64,000 bases of DNA from Bifidobacterium callitrichos DSM 23973 (lineage in GTDB: Bacteria; Actinomycetota; Actinomycetes; Actinomycetales; Bifidobacteriaceae). This document shows, piece after piece, positions 19,425-27,689 of this stretch (within the stretch, counting starts at the first letter, position 1; every line of letters starts with the position of its first letter). The DNA lies in assembly GCF_000741175.1 (NCBI RefSeq), contig NZ_JGYS01000003.1:62001-126000 (forward strand), in the 5' to 3' direction. The notes below the pieces were generated by a model. That model did no database searches, had not been told where the DNA came from, and saw only the letters and a program-made list of their open reading frames with translations. The position numbers and the translations under genes are program-made.

Positions 19425-20746
19425 TGCTGTTCCTCCTCGTTCTCGTTCTGCTCGCTCGCTGCATCTCCGCCGGTTGTCTCGGAGTCGGCATCGCTTTCAC
19501 CGTTTTCGGGGGTTTCGGCGTGCTCCTCAACGGCCGTCTCCCCCACTTGCGCAGTGGAAACGGTCGTTTGCGCATCATCGGCATCCGTTTGGCGGGCATC
19601 CTGTGTGGCGGAGGCGATACTCGGCGGCGTCGGTGGCGCCGGCGGCGCCAGCAAGCCGTTTTCAGGAGTTGCGGACTCATCAACGGATTCATCAACGGAC
19701 TCATCGGTGGCGGAGGACTCGCCGCTTCTGGCGAGACGCTCCACCTCGTCAAGTTTCAGTCCCTTGCCCCAAGTCAATGTGGTCTCAAGGGGCGCGAATG
19801 CCTCGCCGTAGCGTCCGGTGCGCCCGGAATGCACGGATTGGGCGAGACGCGCGATACCCTCGTCACCGTTCATCGCACCGGAGGCGATCGTTCCGGCCTC
19901 GATGGCGATGGCCTGCGTGACCTCCGCCTCGACTCCGTTCTGGGGGCGGAACCGAAGATCGGAGTCGCCAGCCCCCGACGTCATGACTGTGGAGCCGGCG
20001 CCGGATCCCAGGGCCTGATGCGCCTTGGACGTGACCTCGGCATCGGGGAAGTACATGGCGGAATCATAGGAGCCGTGCTCCTCGTCACGCACGATGGAGC
20101 CGCTGTGCAGTTCGACGACGCGCTTGCGCATCGAATTGACGATCTCCTCGTTGTGCGTGGCCATGACGACCGTGGTACCGGTGCGGTTGATCGCGTCCAA
20201 CACCTCCATGATGCCGAGCGACGTGGTCGGATCGAGATTGCCGGTGGGCTCGTCGGCGAGCAGGATCTGGGGATGGTTCACATAGGCGCGGGCGATCGCC
20301 ACACGCTGCTGCTCGCCGCCGGACAGCTCATGCGGATAGCTGCGCTCCTTGCCGGTCAATCCCACGGTCTCCAGCACCTTCGGCACCAGCGACTTGATGG
20401 CCGAACGACGCGTGCCGATCACCTCGAGGGCGAACGCGACGTTCTGCCAGACGGTCTTGTTGTTGAGCAGCTTGTAGTCCTGGAACACGAAGCCGATCGT
20501 GCGCCGGTACTGCGGGACCTGACGGTTCGAGATGCGCCGCAGGTCATTGCCCGCGACGCGGATCTCGCCATCCGTGGCCTCCTCCTCGCGCAGCAGCAGA
20601 CTCAGCAACGTGGTCTTGCCGGAACCCGAAGCCCCCACAAGGAACACGAAGTCCCCGCGGTCGATGTCAAGGGTGATGTCATGCAACGCCGGTCTGGTGC
20701 CCTTCGGATAGACCTTGCTGACATGCCTGAGCGAGATGAGTGCCAT
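19421..20746 (-). CDS. ftsE: Cell division ATP-binding protein FtsE with long acidic C-terminal extension
   Basis: ATPase of FtsEX, 441 aa, about twice the usual 220-230. The first 225 residues are a normal FtsE: Walker [11 protein letters not shown] (37-46), Q-loop FVFQDYKLL, signature LSGGEQQR (141-148), Walker [14 protein letters not shown] and the H-loop ATHNEE. The remaining 215 residues are Ala/Ser/Thr/Asp/Glu-rich, with short repeats ([17 protein letters not shown]) and a final [12 protein letters not shown] run, and are probably disordered. The tail is in frame without a stop, so it is not an assembly artefact of the ATPase. Confidence 0.94.
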   Translation of the reverse strand: MALISLRHVSKVYPKGTRPALHDITLDIDRGDFVFLVGASGSGKTTLLSLLLREEEATDGEIRVAGNDLRRISNRQVPQYRRTIGFVFQDYKLLNNKTVWQNVAFALEVIGTRRSAIKSLVPKVLETVGLTGKERSYPHELSGGEQQRVAIARAYVNHPQILLADEPTGNLDPTTSLGIMEVLDAINRTGTTVVMATHNEEIVNSMRKRVVELHSGSIVRDEEHGSYDSAMYFPDAEVTSKAHQALGSGAGSTVMTSGAGDSDLRFRPQNGVEAEVTQAIAIEAGTIASGAMNGDEGIARLAQSVHSGRTGRYGEAFAPLETTLTWGKGLKLDEVERLARSGESSATDESVDESVDESATPENGLLAPPAPPTPPSIASATQDARQTDADDAQTTVSTAQVGETAVEEHAETPENGESDADSETTGGDAASEQNENEEEQQ

Positions 20747-20784
20747 GATCCCCCTACCGTACCTTATGTACGTATATCTACGTA

Positions 20785-21915
20785 TTACTCTCCGGCTTCT
20801 TCCTTGGCGGCACGACGCTCCTCGTGACGCCAGCGGATGCCGGCCTGGATGAAACCGTCGAGATCGCCGTCGAACACCGCCTGGGTCTGCGACGTCTCAT
20901 AGCCGGTGCGCAGATCCTTGACCATCTGGTACGGGTGCAGCACGTAGGAACGCATCTGATCGCCCCAGCTGGCCTTGATGTCGCCGGCGAGCTCCTTCTT
21001 CTTCTTGGCCTCCTCCTCATGGCGCAGCACGAGCAGTCGGGACTGCAGCACGGCCATGGCGGCGGCGCGGTTCTGGATCTGGGAGCGTTCGTCCTGCATC
21101 GTCACGACGAGGCCGGTGGGAAGGTGGGTGATGCGCACGGCCGAGTAGGTCGTGTTCACGCCCTGACCGCCGGGGCCGGAGGAGCAGTACGTGTCGACGC
21201 GGATATCGGTGTCCGGAATGTCGATGTGATCGGTGGCCTCGACGAGCGGCACCACCTCGACGGCGGCGAAGCTCGTCTGACGGCGGCCCTGATTGTCGAA
21301 CGGGGAGATGCGCACCAGACGGTGCGTGCCGCCCTCGACCGACAGACGACCGTAGGCGTAGGGCGCATCCACTTGGAAGGTGGCGGACTTGATGCCCGCC
21401 TCCTCCGCATAGGAGGTGTCCATGACCTTGGCCTTGAAGCCCATGCGCTCGCAGTAGCGCAGGTACATGCGCAGCAGCATCTGCGCGAAGTCGGCCGCAT
21501 CGACGCCGCCGGCGCCGGAACGGATCGTGACGACCGCGGAGCGCTCGTCGTATTCGCCGTCGAGCAGCGTCTGGATCTCCATCGCGTCGAGATCCTCGGC
21601 GATGGACTTGAGCTCGCTCTGCGCGTCGTCGAGGGAGTCCTGATCCTCCTCCTCGCGGCCGAGCTCGACGAGCGTCTCCACGTCGTCGATGCGCGAACCC
21701 GCGGACTGGAGCTTCTTGAGCTGCGATTCGGCGGCGGACAGACGGCTCGTCACCTTCTGCGCGTTCTCCGGATCGTCCCACAGGCCCGGCGCGGCCGCCT
21801 GCTGCTCGAGTTCCTTGATGTCCGCCTTGATACGGTCGACGTCCAGCGCCTTGGCGATGGAATCGTATTTGGATCGCACATCGGCGATCGCCTGCGAATA
21901 GTCGAATTCTGCCAT
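20785..21915 (-). CDS. prfB: Peptide chain release factor 2
   Basis: RF2, 376 aa, terminating at UGA and UAA. The stop-codon recognition tripeptide SPF is at 204-206 and the peptidyl-hydrolysis motif GGQ at 249-251 in [12 protein letters not shown]. The gene is a single continuous frame, so the autoregulatory +1 frameshift of E. coli prfB is absent. It lies upstream of ftsEX on the same strand, an order common in Actinobacteria. Confidence 0.97.
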   Translation of the reverse strand: MAEFDYSQAIADVRSKYDSIAKALDVDRIKADIKELEQQAAAPGLWDDPENAQKVTSRLSAAESQLKKLQSAGSRIDDVETLVELGREEEDQDSLDDAQSELKSIAEDLDAMEIQTLLDGEYDERSAVVTIRSGAGGVDAADFAQMLLRMYLRYCERMGFKAKVMDTSYAEEAGIKSATFQVDAPYAYGRLSVEGGTHRLVRISPFDNQGRRQTSFAAVEVVPLVEATDHIDIPDTDIRVDTYCSSGPGGQGVNTTYSAVRITHLPTGLVVTMQDERSQIQNRAAAMAVLQSRLLVLRHEEEAKKKKELAGDIKASWGDQMRSYVLHPYQMVKDLRTGYETSQTQAVFDGDLDGFIQAGIRWRHEERRAAKEEAGE

Positions 21916-22110
21916 CGTTTCTGTACCTTACGTGTCTTACCTATGAATTGCCTTGATGGAATTTCCTGATGATTGCCTGATGATCGTCCGATGGTGTGGG
22001 CCGCGCGCATCGTCGCCGGTCGGTCCGTCGTTCCGTCTCGCCTGTCCGGACACCGCCGAGGGCCGGCCGCACGGGACGGAACGTCACGCGGGGATGCGCG
22101 TGACCATACG

Positions 22111-22245
22111 TCAAAGTCCCGCGTAGATGGCGGGGATCACCAAGGACAGCAGCATGCACGCGGCGATGACGATGCACACCGCGCGCACCATCGTGCGGCG
22201 GCGGCGCTCACGCCCATCGCGTTCATCCTGCTGAAAGTCACTCAC
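22111..22245 (-). CDS. Small single-span membrane protein, 44 aa, unknown function
   Basis: A short frame starting at GTG encodes [18 protein letters not shown], an acidic then arginine-rich cytoplasmic head. One hydrophobic segment follows (about residues 19-41, [20 protein letters not shown]) and the protein ends IYAGL. The charge layout fits an N-in, C-out membrane protein. A good -10 box TACAAT (22254-22259) ends 8 nt before the GTG, so translation would be leaderless. It lies between divergent prfB and dapD. No function can be assigned. Confidence 0.6.
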   Translation of the reverse strand: MSDFQQDERDGRERRRRTMVRAVCIVIAACMLLSLVIPAIYAGL

Positions 22246-22357
22246 GTGGACGGATTGTACCGTACCGCTTGGTCATTGGACTCGCGTCTGTGCGCCGACG
22301 GCGGAAGCGGTAATGTGGGAGCACATGGCGATTCCGCTGAACAGTAAAGGAGCAACA

Positions 22358-23377
22358 ATGGCAGAAGAACGCACCGCCTACGGCTGGGGTCTGGCCAGCA
22401 TCGACGCGGCGGGCAACACCCTTGACGTGTGGTATCCGACTCTCGCTGTGGGGGCCGCCCCGGCCGAGGCCGATCGGCCGAATCATGATTTCGGCGTGCT
22501 CGTGCATGACGAGCCCGACGCCCGAGGCGTTCGTCGAGTGCCGGTCTTCACCGTGACCTCCCTCGACGAGCCGATCGCCAACGCCGAGGACGCGTATCTG
22601 AAGCTGCACCTGCTGAGCATGCGTCTGGCCAAGCCGAACACCCTCAATCTGGACGGCATCTTCGCACAGCTCGCCAACGTGGTGTGGACCAACTACGGAC
22701 CGTTCGCCGTCCCCGACTTCTCGCTGCGCAAGGCCGACGTCGAAGCCGCCGCCACCGCCGCCGCGCAGTCGTTCGCCGCGAACGCCGGCCTGCCCGCCGT
22801 GGCGCCGGCAGCCACGGTGAACGTGTTCGGCGTGGACAAGTTCCCGCGCATGATCGACTACGTCGTCCCCACCGGCGTGCGCATCGGCGACGCCGATCGC
22901 GTCCGTCTCGGCGCCCACCTGTCCGAGGGCACGACGGTCATGCACGCCGGCTTCGTGAACTTCAACGCCGGCACGCTCGGCGTCTCGATGGTCGAGGGCC
23001 GCGTCTCGCAGGGCGTGGTCGTCGGCAACGGCTCCGACATCGGCGGCGGTGCCTCGATCATGGGCACGCTCTCCGGCGGCGGCAAGCTGCGCAACTCCAT
23101 CGGCGAGCATTCGCTGCTCGGCGCGAACGCGGGCATCGGCATCTCGCTGGGCGACAACTGCGTCGTCGAGGCGGGCCTGTACATCACCGCCGGCACGAAG
23201 GTCACGATCTGGGACAAGGCCAAGGCCGCCACGGGCGAGCCGCTCGAGGTCGTCAAGGGCGCGGACCTGTCCGGCAAGGACAACATCCTGTTCATCCGCA
23301 ACTCGGTGTCGGGCCGCATCGAGGCGCGTTACCGCAAGACCGGCATCGAACTGAACGAGAAGCTGCACAAGAACTAG
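22358..23377 (+). CDS. dapD: 2,3,4,5-tetrahydropyridine-2,6-dicarboxylate N-succinyltransferase
   Basis: Succinylase branch of the diaminopimelate/lysine pathway, 339 aa, the longer actinobacterial type. The N-terminal domain is followed by a left-handed beta-helix of hexapeptide repeats (about 165-265, [19 protein letters not shown] onward). The start at 22358 follows AAAGGAG at 5-nt spacing. An in-frame ATG at 22325 sits 8 nt after a -10-like TAATGT and could give a leaderless form 11 residues longer. dapF at 38.9 kb acts later in the same pathway. Confidence 0.94.
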   Translation: MAEERTAYGWGLASIDAAGNTLDVWYPTLAVGAAPAEADRPNHDFGVLVHDEPDARGVRRVPVFTVTSLDEPIANAEDAYLKLHLLSMRLAKPNTLNLDGIFAQLANVVWTNYGPFAVPDFSLRKADVEAAATAAAQSFAANAGLPAVAPAATVNVFGVDKFPRMIDYVVPTGVRIGDADRVRLGAHLSEGTTVMHAGFVNFNAGTLGVSMVEGRVSQGVVVGNGSDIGGGASIMGTLSGGGKLRNSIGEHSLLGANAGIGISLGDNCVVEAGLYITAGTKVTIWDKAKAATGEPLEVVKGADLSGKDNILFIRNSVSGRIEARYRKTGIELNEKLHKN

Positions 23378-23400
23378 TCAGCCCCGCCGCCGGTTCCCCC

Positions 23401-23422
23401 GGCTCCCCTTGTCAGGGGAGCC
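23401..23422. terminator. Stem-loop between convergent dapD and gltA
   Basis: Nine-bp stem GGCTCCCCT/AGGGGAGCC around a TTGTCA-type loop. The same hairpin with one base changed is the proS terminator at 59034-59055. It has no strong T-tract here and could serve both genes. Confidence 0.6.
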
Positions 23423-23424
23423 GG

Positions 23425-24717
23425 TCAGCGCTCGTCCATCGGCACGTAGTCGCGTTCGGTCGCACCGGTGTAGACCTGCCTCGGGCGGCCGATCTTGGTG
23501 TTCGGATCGGCGAGCATCTCGCGGTACTGGGCGATCCATCCGGGGATGCGCCCCAGTGCGAACAGCGTGGTGAACATGGCCGGGTCGAAGCCGATCGCAC
23601 GGTAGATGAGTCCCGTGTAGAAATCGACGTTCGGGTAGAGGTGACGCGAGACGAAGTACTCGTCGCTCAGGGCGATCTCCTCGAGTTCGGTGGCCACGGC
23701 GAACAGCGCGCGCTCGTCGGCCGGCAGCTTCGACGTGTCCTCGCGCTCCATGATCTTCTCCAGATACTGCTTGGCGATGGCCGCACGCGGATCGTACGAC
23801 TTGTACACGCGGTGGCCGAGTCCGGAGATGCGCTGTCCGTTGGCCTTGGCCTCATCGACAAACTCGCGCACCGACTTGCCGGAGTCGCGGATCGCCTTGA
23901 GCTGACGCAGCACGGCCTCGTTCGCGCCTCCATGCAGCGGGCCGGACAGGGCGTTGACGCCGGCGGCGACCGCCGAATACAGGTTCGCGTGCGCACTGCC
24001 CGCGATGCGCACCACGGAGGTGGAGCAGTTCTGCTCGTGATCGGCGTGGATGATGAGCAGACGGCCGAGCGCATGCACGTACAGCGGGTCGGATTCGAAC
24101 GGCTCGTAGGGAACCGCGAAGCACATGCGCAGGAAGTCGTCGACGTAGCCGCGCGCGTAATCGGGGTAGAGCATCGGCTCGTCGCGGCGGCGGCGGAAGA
24201 TGTACGACACGATCGTGCGGACCTTCGCCATGATGATGATCGCGGACTCGTCGAGCTGATCGGAGTCGGTGATGTCGGTCGTATCCGGGTAGAAGGTGGC
24301 GAGCGCGTTGATCGCGGAGGCGAGCGCGCTCATCGGATGCGCGGTACGCGGGAACGAGCCCATGAACGTGCGGAAGTCCTCCCCCACCATCGTGCGATGG
24401 TTGATGTCGGAGACGAACTTGTCGTACTGTTCCCGGTTGGGCAGTTCGCCGTGACGCAGCAGCCACGCGACTTCGAGGAAGTCGGACTGATCGCACAGCT
24501 GCTCGATCGGATAGCCGCGGTAGCGCAGGATCGAATGCTGGCCGTCGATATACGTGATCTTTGATTCGCATTGCGCGGTGGTGAGGAAGCCCGGGTCGAG
24601 CGTGACCCATCCGTCGTTGCGCAGCTTGGACACGACGATGCCGTCCGGTCCGGCGGTCGCCTTCACCAATGGCAGGGTGTATTTGCTGTCGTCCACATTC
24701 AGCTGTGCTGTGCCCAT
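23425..24717 (-). CDS. gltA: Citrate synthase
   Basis: Condenses acetyl-CoA and oxaloacetate to citrate. In bifidobacteria, which lack a full TCA cycle, this feeds glutamate synthesis. It has 429 aa, the type II (hexameric, Gram-negative-like) length. Active-site histidines lie in SGPLHGGANEAVL and GLGHRVYKSYDPR, and the aspartate in the region NVDFYTGL. The ATG at 24717 follows GAGGTACCC; the upstream ATG at 24753 lacks a ribosome site. Confidence 0.96.
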   Translation of the reverse strand: MGTAQLNVDDSKYTLPLVKATAGPDGIVVSKLRNDGWVTLDPGFLTTAQCESKITYIDGQHSILRYRGYPIEQLCDQSDFLEVAWLLRHGELPNREQYDKFVSDINHRTMVGEDFRTFMGSFPRTAHPMSALASAINALATFYPDTTDITDSDQLDESAIIIMAKVRTIVSYIFRRRRDEPMLYPDYARGYVDDFLRMCFAVPYEPFESDPLYVHALGRLLIIHADHEQNCSTSVVRIAGSAHANLYSAVAAGVNALSGPLHGGANEAVLRQLKAIRDSGKSVREFVDEAKANGQRISGLGHRVYKSYDPRAAIAKQYLEKIMEREDTSKLPADERALFAVATELEEIALSDEYFVSRHLYPNVDFYTGLIYRAIGFDPAMFTTLFALGRIPGWIAQYREMLADPNTKIGRPRQVYTGATERDYVPMDER

Positions 24718-24904
24718 GGGTACCTCATTCCTGTTCCAAGTGTTGCCGGTCACAATAGACCGCCTGTGTTACCGCCACGGGTTTCGTGGTCGATACGCGG
24801 GACGATGCGGGACGCGAGGACGCGGGAACATGACGCTGGGGTGCGCATGGGTGCATGACTTTGCGCGTCAGCCAGCCGCATCGTGGAAACGTCGGAGAGA
24901 CGTC

Positions 24905-24953
24905 GAAAGCCGGCGTGCGCCCATCGTAACAAGGTGGGGCGCACGCCGGCTTT
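24905..24953 (-). terminator. Stem-loop downstream of map
   Basis: Arms GAAAGCCGGCGTGCGCCC (24905-24922) and its complement (24936-24953) form an 18-bp stem around a 13-nt loop, 28 nt past the map stop codon. The rest of 24718-24980 shows only a plausible gltA promoter region. Confidence 0.7.
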
Positions 24954-24980
24954 CAATGTCTCAAAACGGTGTGACCGACG

Positions 24981-25760
24981 TCACTCGTCGCGCGTGGTGA
25001 GGATGATCGGGCCGTTCTCGGTGATGGCGATCGTGTGCTCGGAGTGGGCGCCGCGCGATCCGTCCTCGGCGCGCAGGGTCCAGCCGTCCTTCGGATCCTG
25101 GTAGATCTCATCGGTGGTCTTGAGGAACCACGGTTCGATGGCGATGACCAGACCCGGACGCAGCTTGTAGCCGTGGTGGGCCTTGCCGTCGTTCGGCACG
25201 TGCGGATCGCCGTGCATGATGTGGCCGACACCGTGGCCGCCGAACTCGAGGTTGATCGGATAGCCGTACTCGCGGGCGATGTCGCCGATCGTGCTGGACA
25301 CGTCACCCAGACGGTTGCCGGGCTGAGCGGCCTCGATGCCGGCGGCGAGCGCCTCCTCGGTGCACTTGATCAGGCGCAGGTCCTCGGGATCCTTGTCCTT
25401 GCCGACCACGAAGCTGATGGCCGAATCGCCCACCCAGCCGTCGACGTTGATCGCGAGGTCGAGGCTGACGAGGTCGCCGTCCTTGAGGTTGTAGTCGTAG
25501 GGCACGCCGTGCAGCACCGCGTCGTTGACGGAGGTGCAGATGTAGTGCGCGAACGGGCCGGTGCCGAAGTCGGGAGCGTAGTCGACGTAGCAGGATTCCG
25601 CGCCCTTGCGGTCGACGATCTTCTTGTGCACGAACTCGTCGATGTCGAGCAGGTTGGTGCCGACCTTCGTGTACTCCTTCAGCTCACGCAGGATGGATCC
25701 GACGAAACGGCCGGCGGGCTTCATCTCCTCGATCTCGCGAGGGGTCTTCAGTTCGATCAT
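24981..25760 (-). CDS. map: Methionine aminopeptidase, type I
   Basis: Removes N-terminal methionine from nascent proteins, 259 aa. The five metal ligands are found in DLVSLDLAINVDGWVGDSA (two Asp), GGHGVGHIMHGDPHV (His), IAIEPWF (Glu) and SEHTIAI (Glu). The ATG at 25760 is followed by IELKTPREIEEM, the classical N-terminus. The GAAAGAGTC site upstream is weak. Confidence 0.96.
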   Translation of the reverse strand: MIELKTPREIEEMKPAGRFVGSILRELKEYTKVGTNLLDIDEFVHKKIVDRKGAESCYVDYAPDFGTGPFAHYICTSVNDAVLHGVPYDYNLKDGDLVSLDLAINVDGWVGDSAISFVVGKDKDPEDLRLIKCTEEALAAGIEAAQPGNRLGDVSSTIGDIAREYGYPINLEFGGHGVGHIMHGDPHVPNDGKAHHGYKLRPGLVIAIEPWFLKTTDEIYQDPKDGWTLRAEDGSRGAHSEHTIAITENGPIILTTRDE

Positions 25761-25890
25761 GTGACTCTTTCTACCTTCTGGCGGGCCTATCAAGACTCGT
25801 TCTCAATACGCTCCCACGATAGTGCCCCGTCTCGTCATTCACGAGGACGATTTCACGCGCACGTTTCGATTGCGATCCGAAAAATCCGGC

Positions 25891-26904
25891 TCATCGACCG
25901 AACTTGAAGCCGCGCACGATGGCGGAGACTCCCATGACCACCAGCGCGCAGCCACCGAAGACGACGAGCCACATCGTGGAGGTGATCGGCGAAAGCAGCA
26001 CGACGAAGCCGGCGATGATCGAGATGACCGCATAGAGCACGGCCCAGCCGGAGCTCGGCAGTCGCCACGATTCGACCAGAGCCATGAAGCCCTCGAGCAT
26101 CCAACCGAGTCCGACGGTCATCGTGACGAGCACGGCGAGGGTCTGCCCGGACAGGGCCGAGTTCTTCAGCACCACGACGCCGCCGATGGCGAGCAGCACG
26201 CCGACGAGGATGTCGAGGATGCGCCAGCCGCCCGGCAGTCCGAGTTCGACGATGGCGGTGACGACGCGCGTGACGCCGGAGACGACGAAGTAGATGCCGA
26301 GCAGCACGGCCGCGACCTGCAAGGTGATGCCGGGCCAGATCAGCAGTGCGATGCCGAGCACGATCGCGGCCACGCCGATGATGGCGTAGATGGTACGCAC
26401 CCAGTTCTTGGTGCGCTGCGGCAGCATGCTCTCGATGAGCTTGAACGGATCGGTCGAATGCCATCCGAACGGGTTCTGGCCGGCCTGACCGACGAACGGA
26501 TTACCGGCGTTACCGGCGCCGCCGGCATTGCCGGTGTTGCCATACGTGGTGTTGTTCTGATTCACGTACGGGTTGGCGTACGGGTTGCCGTTCTGGCCGG
26601 CCTGCGGCTGGCCATATCCGTATGGATTCTGCGCGGGACCGGCGTACTGACCCGCATTCGCCCCGGCGTACTGGCCGTACTGGCCGTACTGGCCGTACTG
26701 CGGAGGCTGCTGCCCCGGCGCCCACTGCCCTTGCTGTCCCTGTGGACCGGCTCCCGGCGCATACTGACCGTATTCGGGCTGCTTCGGATTTGTGTTCCCG
26801 TTGCCATCAGTCTGCCCGGGCTGCCCGGGCTGCCCGTAGCTGTCACCATTCGGATTTTGGTTCTGATCGTTCGGGTTCTGGCTATTCGGGTTGAAGTCCG
26901 TCAT
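25891..26904 (-). CDS. DUF308 (HdeD-like) membrane protein with Gln/Gly/Asn/Pro-rich N-terminus
   Basis: 337 aa. The first 150 residues are low complexity with repeated YGQYGQYGQY and NAGGAGNAGN units and look disordered and cytoplasmic. The rest holds six predicted helices in three hairpins of the DUF308 type (AIVLGIALLIWPGITLQVAA repeated in degenerate form). The ATG at 26904 has a strong AAGGAGG site six nt upstream; ATGs at 26934 and 26964 do not. The function is unknown; HdeD of E. coli is linked to acid stress. Confidence 0.87.
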   Translation of the reverse strand: MTDFNPNSQNPNDQNQNPNGDSYGQPGQPGQTDGNGNTNPKQPEYGQYAPGAGPQGQQGQWAPGQQPPQYGQYGQYGQYAGANAGQYAGPAQNPYGYGQPQAGQNGNPYANPYVNQNNTTYGNTGNAGGAGNAGNPFVGQAGQNPFGWHSTDPFKLIESMLPQRTKNWVRTIYAIIGVAAIVLGIALLIWPGITLQVAAVLLGIYFVVSGVTRVVTAIVELGLPGGWRILDILVGVLLAIGGVVVLKNSALSGQTLAVLVTMTVGLGWMLEGFMALVESWRLPSSGWAVLYAVISIIAGFVVLLSPITSTMWLVVFGGCALVVMGVSAIVRGFKFGR

Positions 26905-27098
26905 AACGACCTCCTTGCTGGACGTATCTGCCATGTTCACGCTCCATAACCCAAGTCTAGGCACCCTGTCTAATTCAGTCCATCAACAAAACAAGACACC
27001 TTGTCCAAATACGTGGATATGTCGCCATCCTGAGGCGACGACACGGGTCCGTCCCGTCACCTCCGGTCGCCCCACATGCGCATGACGAGCATGACCGC

Positions 27099-27190
27099 GG
27101 GACTCAACACAAGAATCGCGAAAAACCACCTTGAGTCCCCCAAATCCGCGGGACTCAACGCGATAACAGCAGAAATCGACACTGAGTCCC
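27099..27190. repeat. 41-nt hairpin units 1 and 2 (51-nt period)
   Basis: Two units (27099-27139 and 27150-27190), each GGGACTCA...TGAGTCCC with 25 nt between the arms, separated by 10 nt ending AAATCCGC. Interior sequence is partly conserved (AACGCGA, ATCGC, AAA). Confidence 0.85.
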
Positions 27191-27328
27191 ACGCCACAGA
27201 CACACCTCAGGCACCAACCGCACAACCATCCCCCGAATACGAAGCGGAAATCATTGGAATTCCGCCATTCTCAAGCAACCCCGACGGAACGCCTCCGGTC
27301 CGATATCGGCATGAATGGGTGACGTCGA

Positions 27329-27420
27329 GGGACTCAACGCGAAAATCGCAATAAATCCCTCTGAGTCCCCCGAATCCGCGGGACTCAGCAACGAAATCGA
27401 CCACAACCGCGCTGAATCCC
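27329..27420. repeat. 41-nt hairpin units 3 and 4 (51-nt period)
   Basis: Second pair (27329-27369 and 27380-27420) with the same unit length and the same 10-nt spacer type (GAATCCGC). Unit 4 has a mutated right arm, TGAATCCC. Confidence 0.85.
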
Positions 27421-27450
27421 ACACAGGCGTCAATACAGCATGACCCCGTC

Positions 27451-27478
27451 GACAATCCCCGCGCGTGCGGGGCGAACC
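27451..27478 (-). repeat. Isolated type I-E-like CRISPR repeat
   Basis: Read on the minus strand, GGTTCGCCCCGCACGCGCGG continues GGATTGTC. This has the 28-nt size and the CCCCGC-N-GCGGGG palindrome of actinobacterial I-E repeats. Only one copy is present and no cas gene is in the window, so this may be a relic or chance palindrome. Confidence 0.35.
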
Positions 27479-27523
27479 CGAGACCGATGATAACGTTTTT
27501 ATGAACCATGAATCATCGCCGCC

Positions 27524-27622
27524 AAATATAGCAGCCAAGCCCTTGCGGGGAGTGACCGATGTTGCAAGCGCTTCAGAACCGTCCAATGAATTTCAATCCA
27601 CACTCCCCTTGCGGGGAGTGAC
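27524..27622 (-). CRISPR. Type I-C CRISPR remnant: one intact repeat, one spacer, one degenerate terminal repeat
   Basis: On the minus strand the intact 33-nt repeat (27622-27590) begins GTCACTCCCCGCAAGGGGAG and ends TGTGGATTGAAAT, the I-C pattern. A 33-nt spacer (27589-27557) follows. The next repeat (27556-27524) keeps its first 17 nt and is degenerate at its 3' half, as expected for a leader-distal terminal repeat. No cas genes or leader were seen. The spacer origin is unknown. Confidence 0.75.
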
Positions 27623-27689
27623 CGACCTGCACACACTGCGGGAGACGCTGCAATAAACCAATTCCGAGCATAACCCTGAACGAGACGCC

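Larger units (their letters stand above)
26905..27689. other. Gene-free accessory stretch with hairpin units and CRISPR remnants
   Basis: No credible gene lies here. It holds the DUF308 promoter region, four 41-nt hairpin units, one I-E-like repeat and a one-spacer I-C remnant, listed separately. Open frames across it are made of the repeats themselves. Confidence 0.7.

Noticed and set aside
20785-21915. Possible programmed frameshift in prfB
   Set aside because: The gene is one uninterrupted frame with normal length and motifs.
27076-27354. Open frames over the 41-nt units with 17-residue repeats
   Set aside because: The 51-nt period is divisible by three, so repeats stay open on several frames of both strands; no ribosome site or conserved domain is seen.
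27465-27656. A 63-codon plus-strand frame containing FQSTLPLRGVTD
   Set aside because: This peptide is the translation of the I-C repeat itself, a common false gene over CRISPR repeats.
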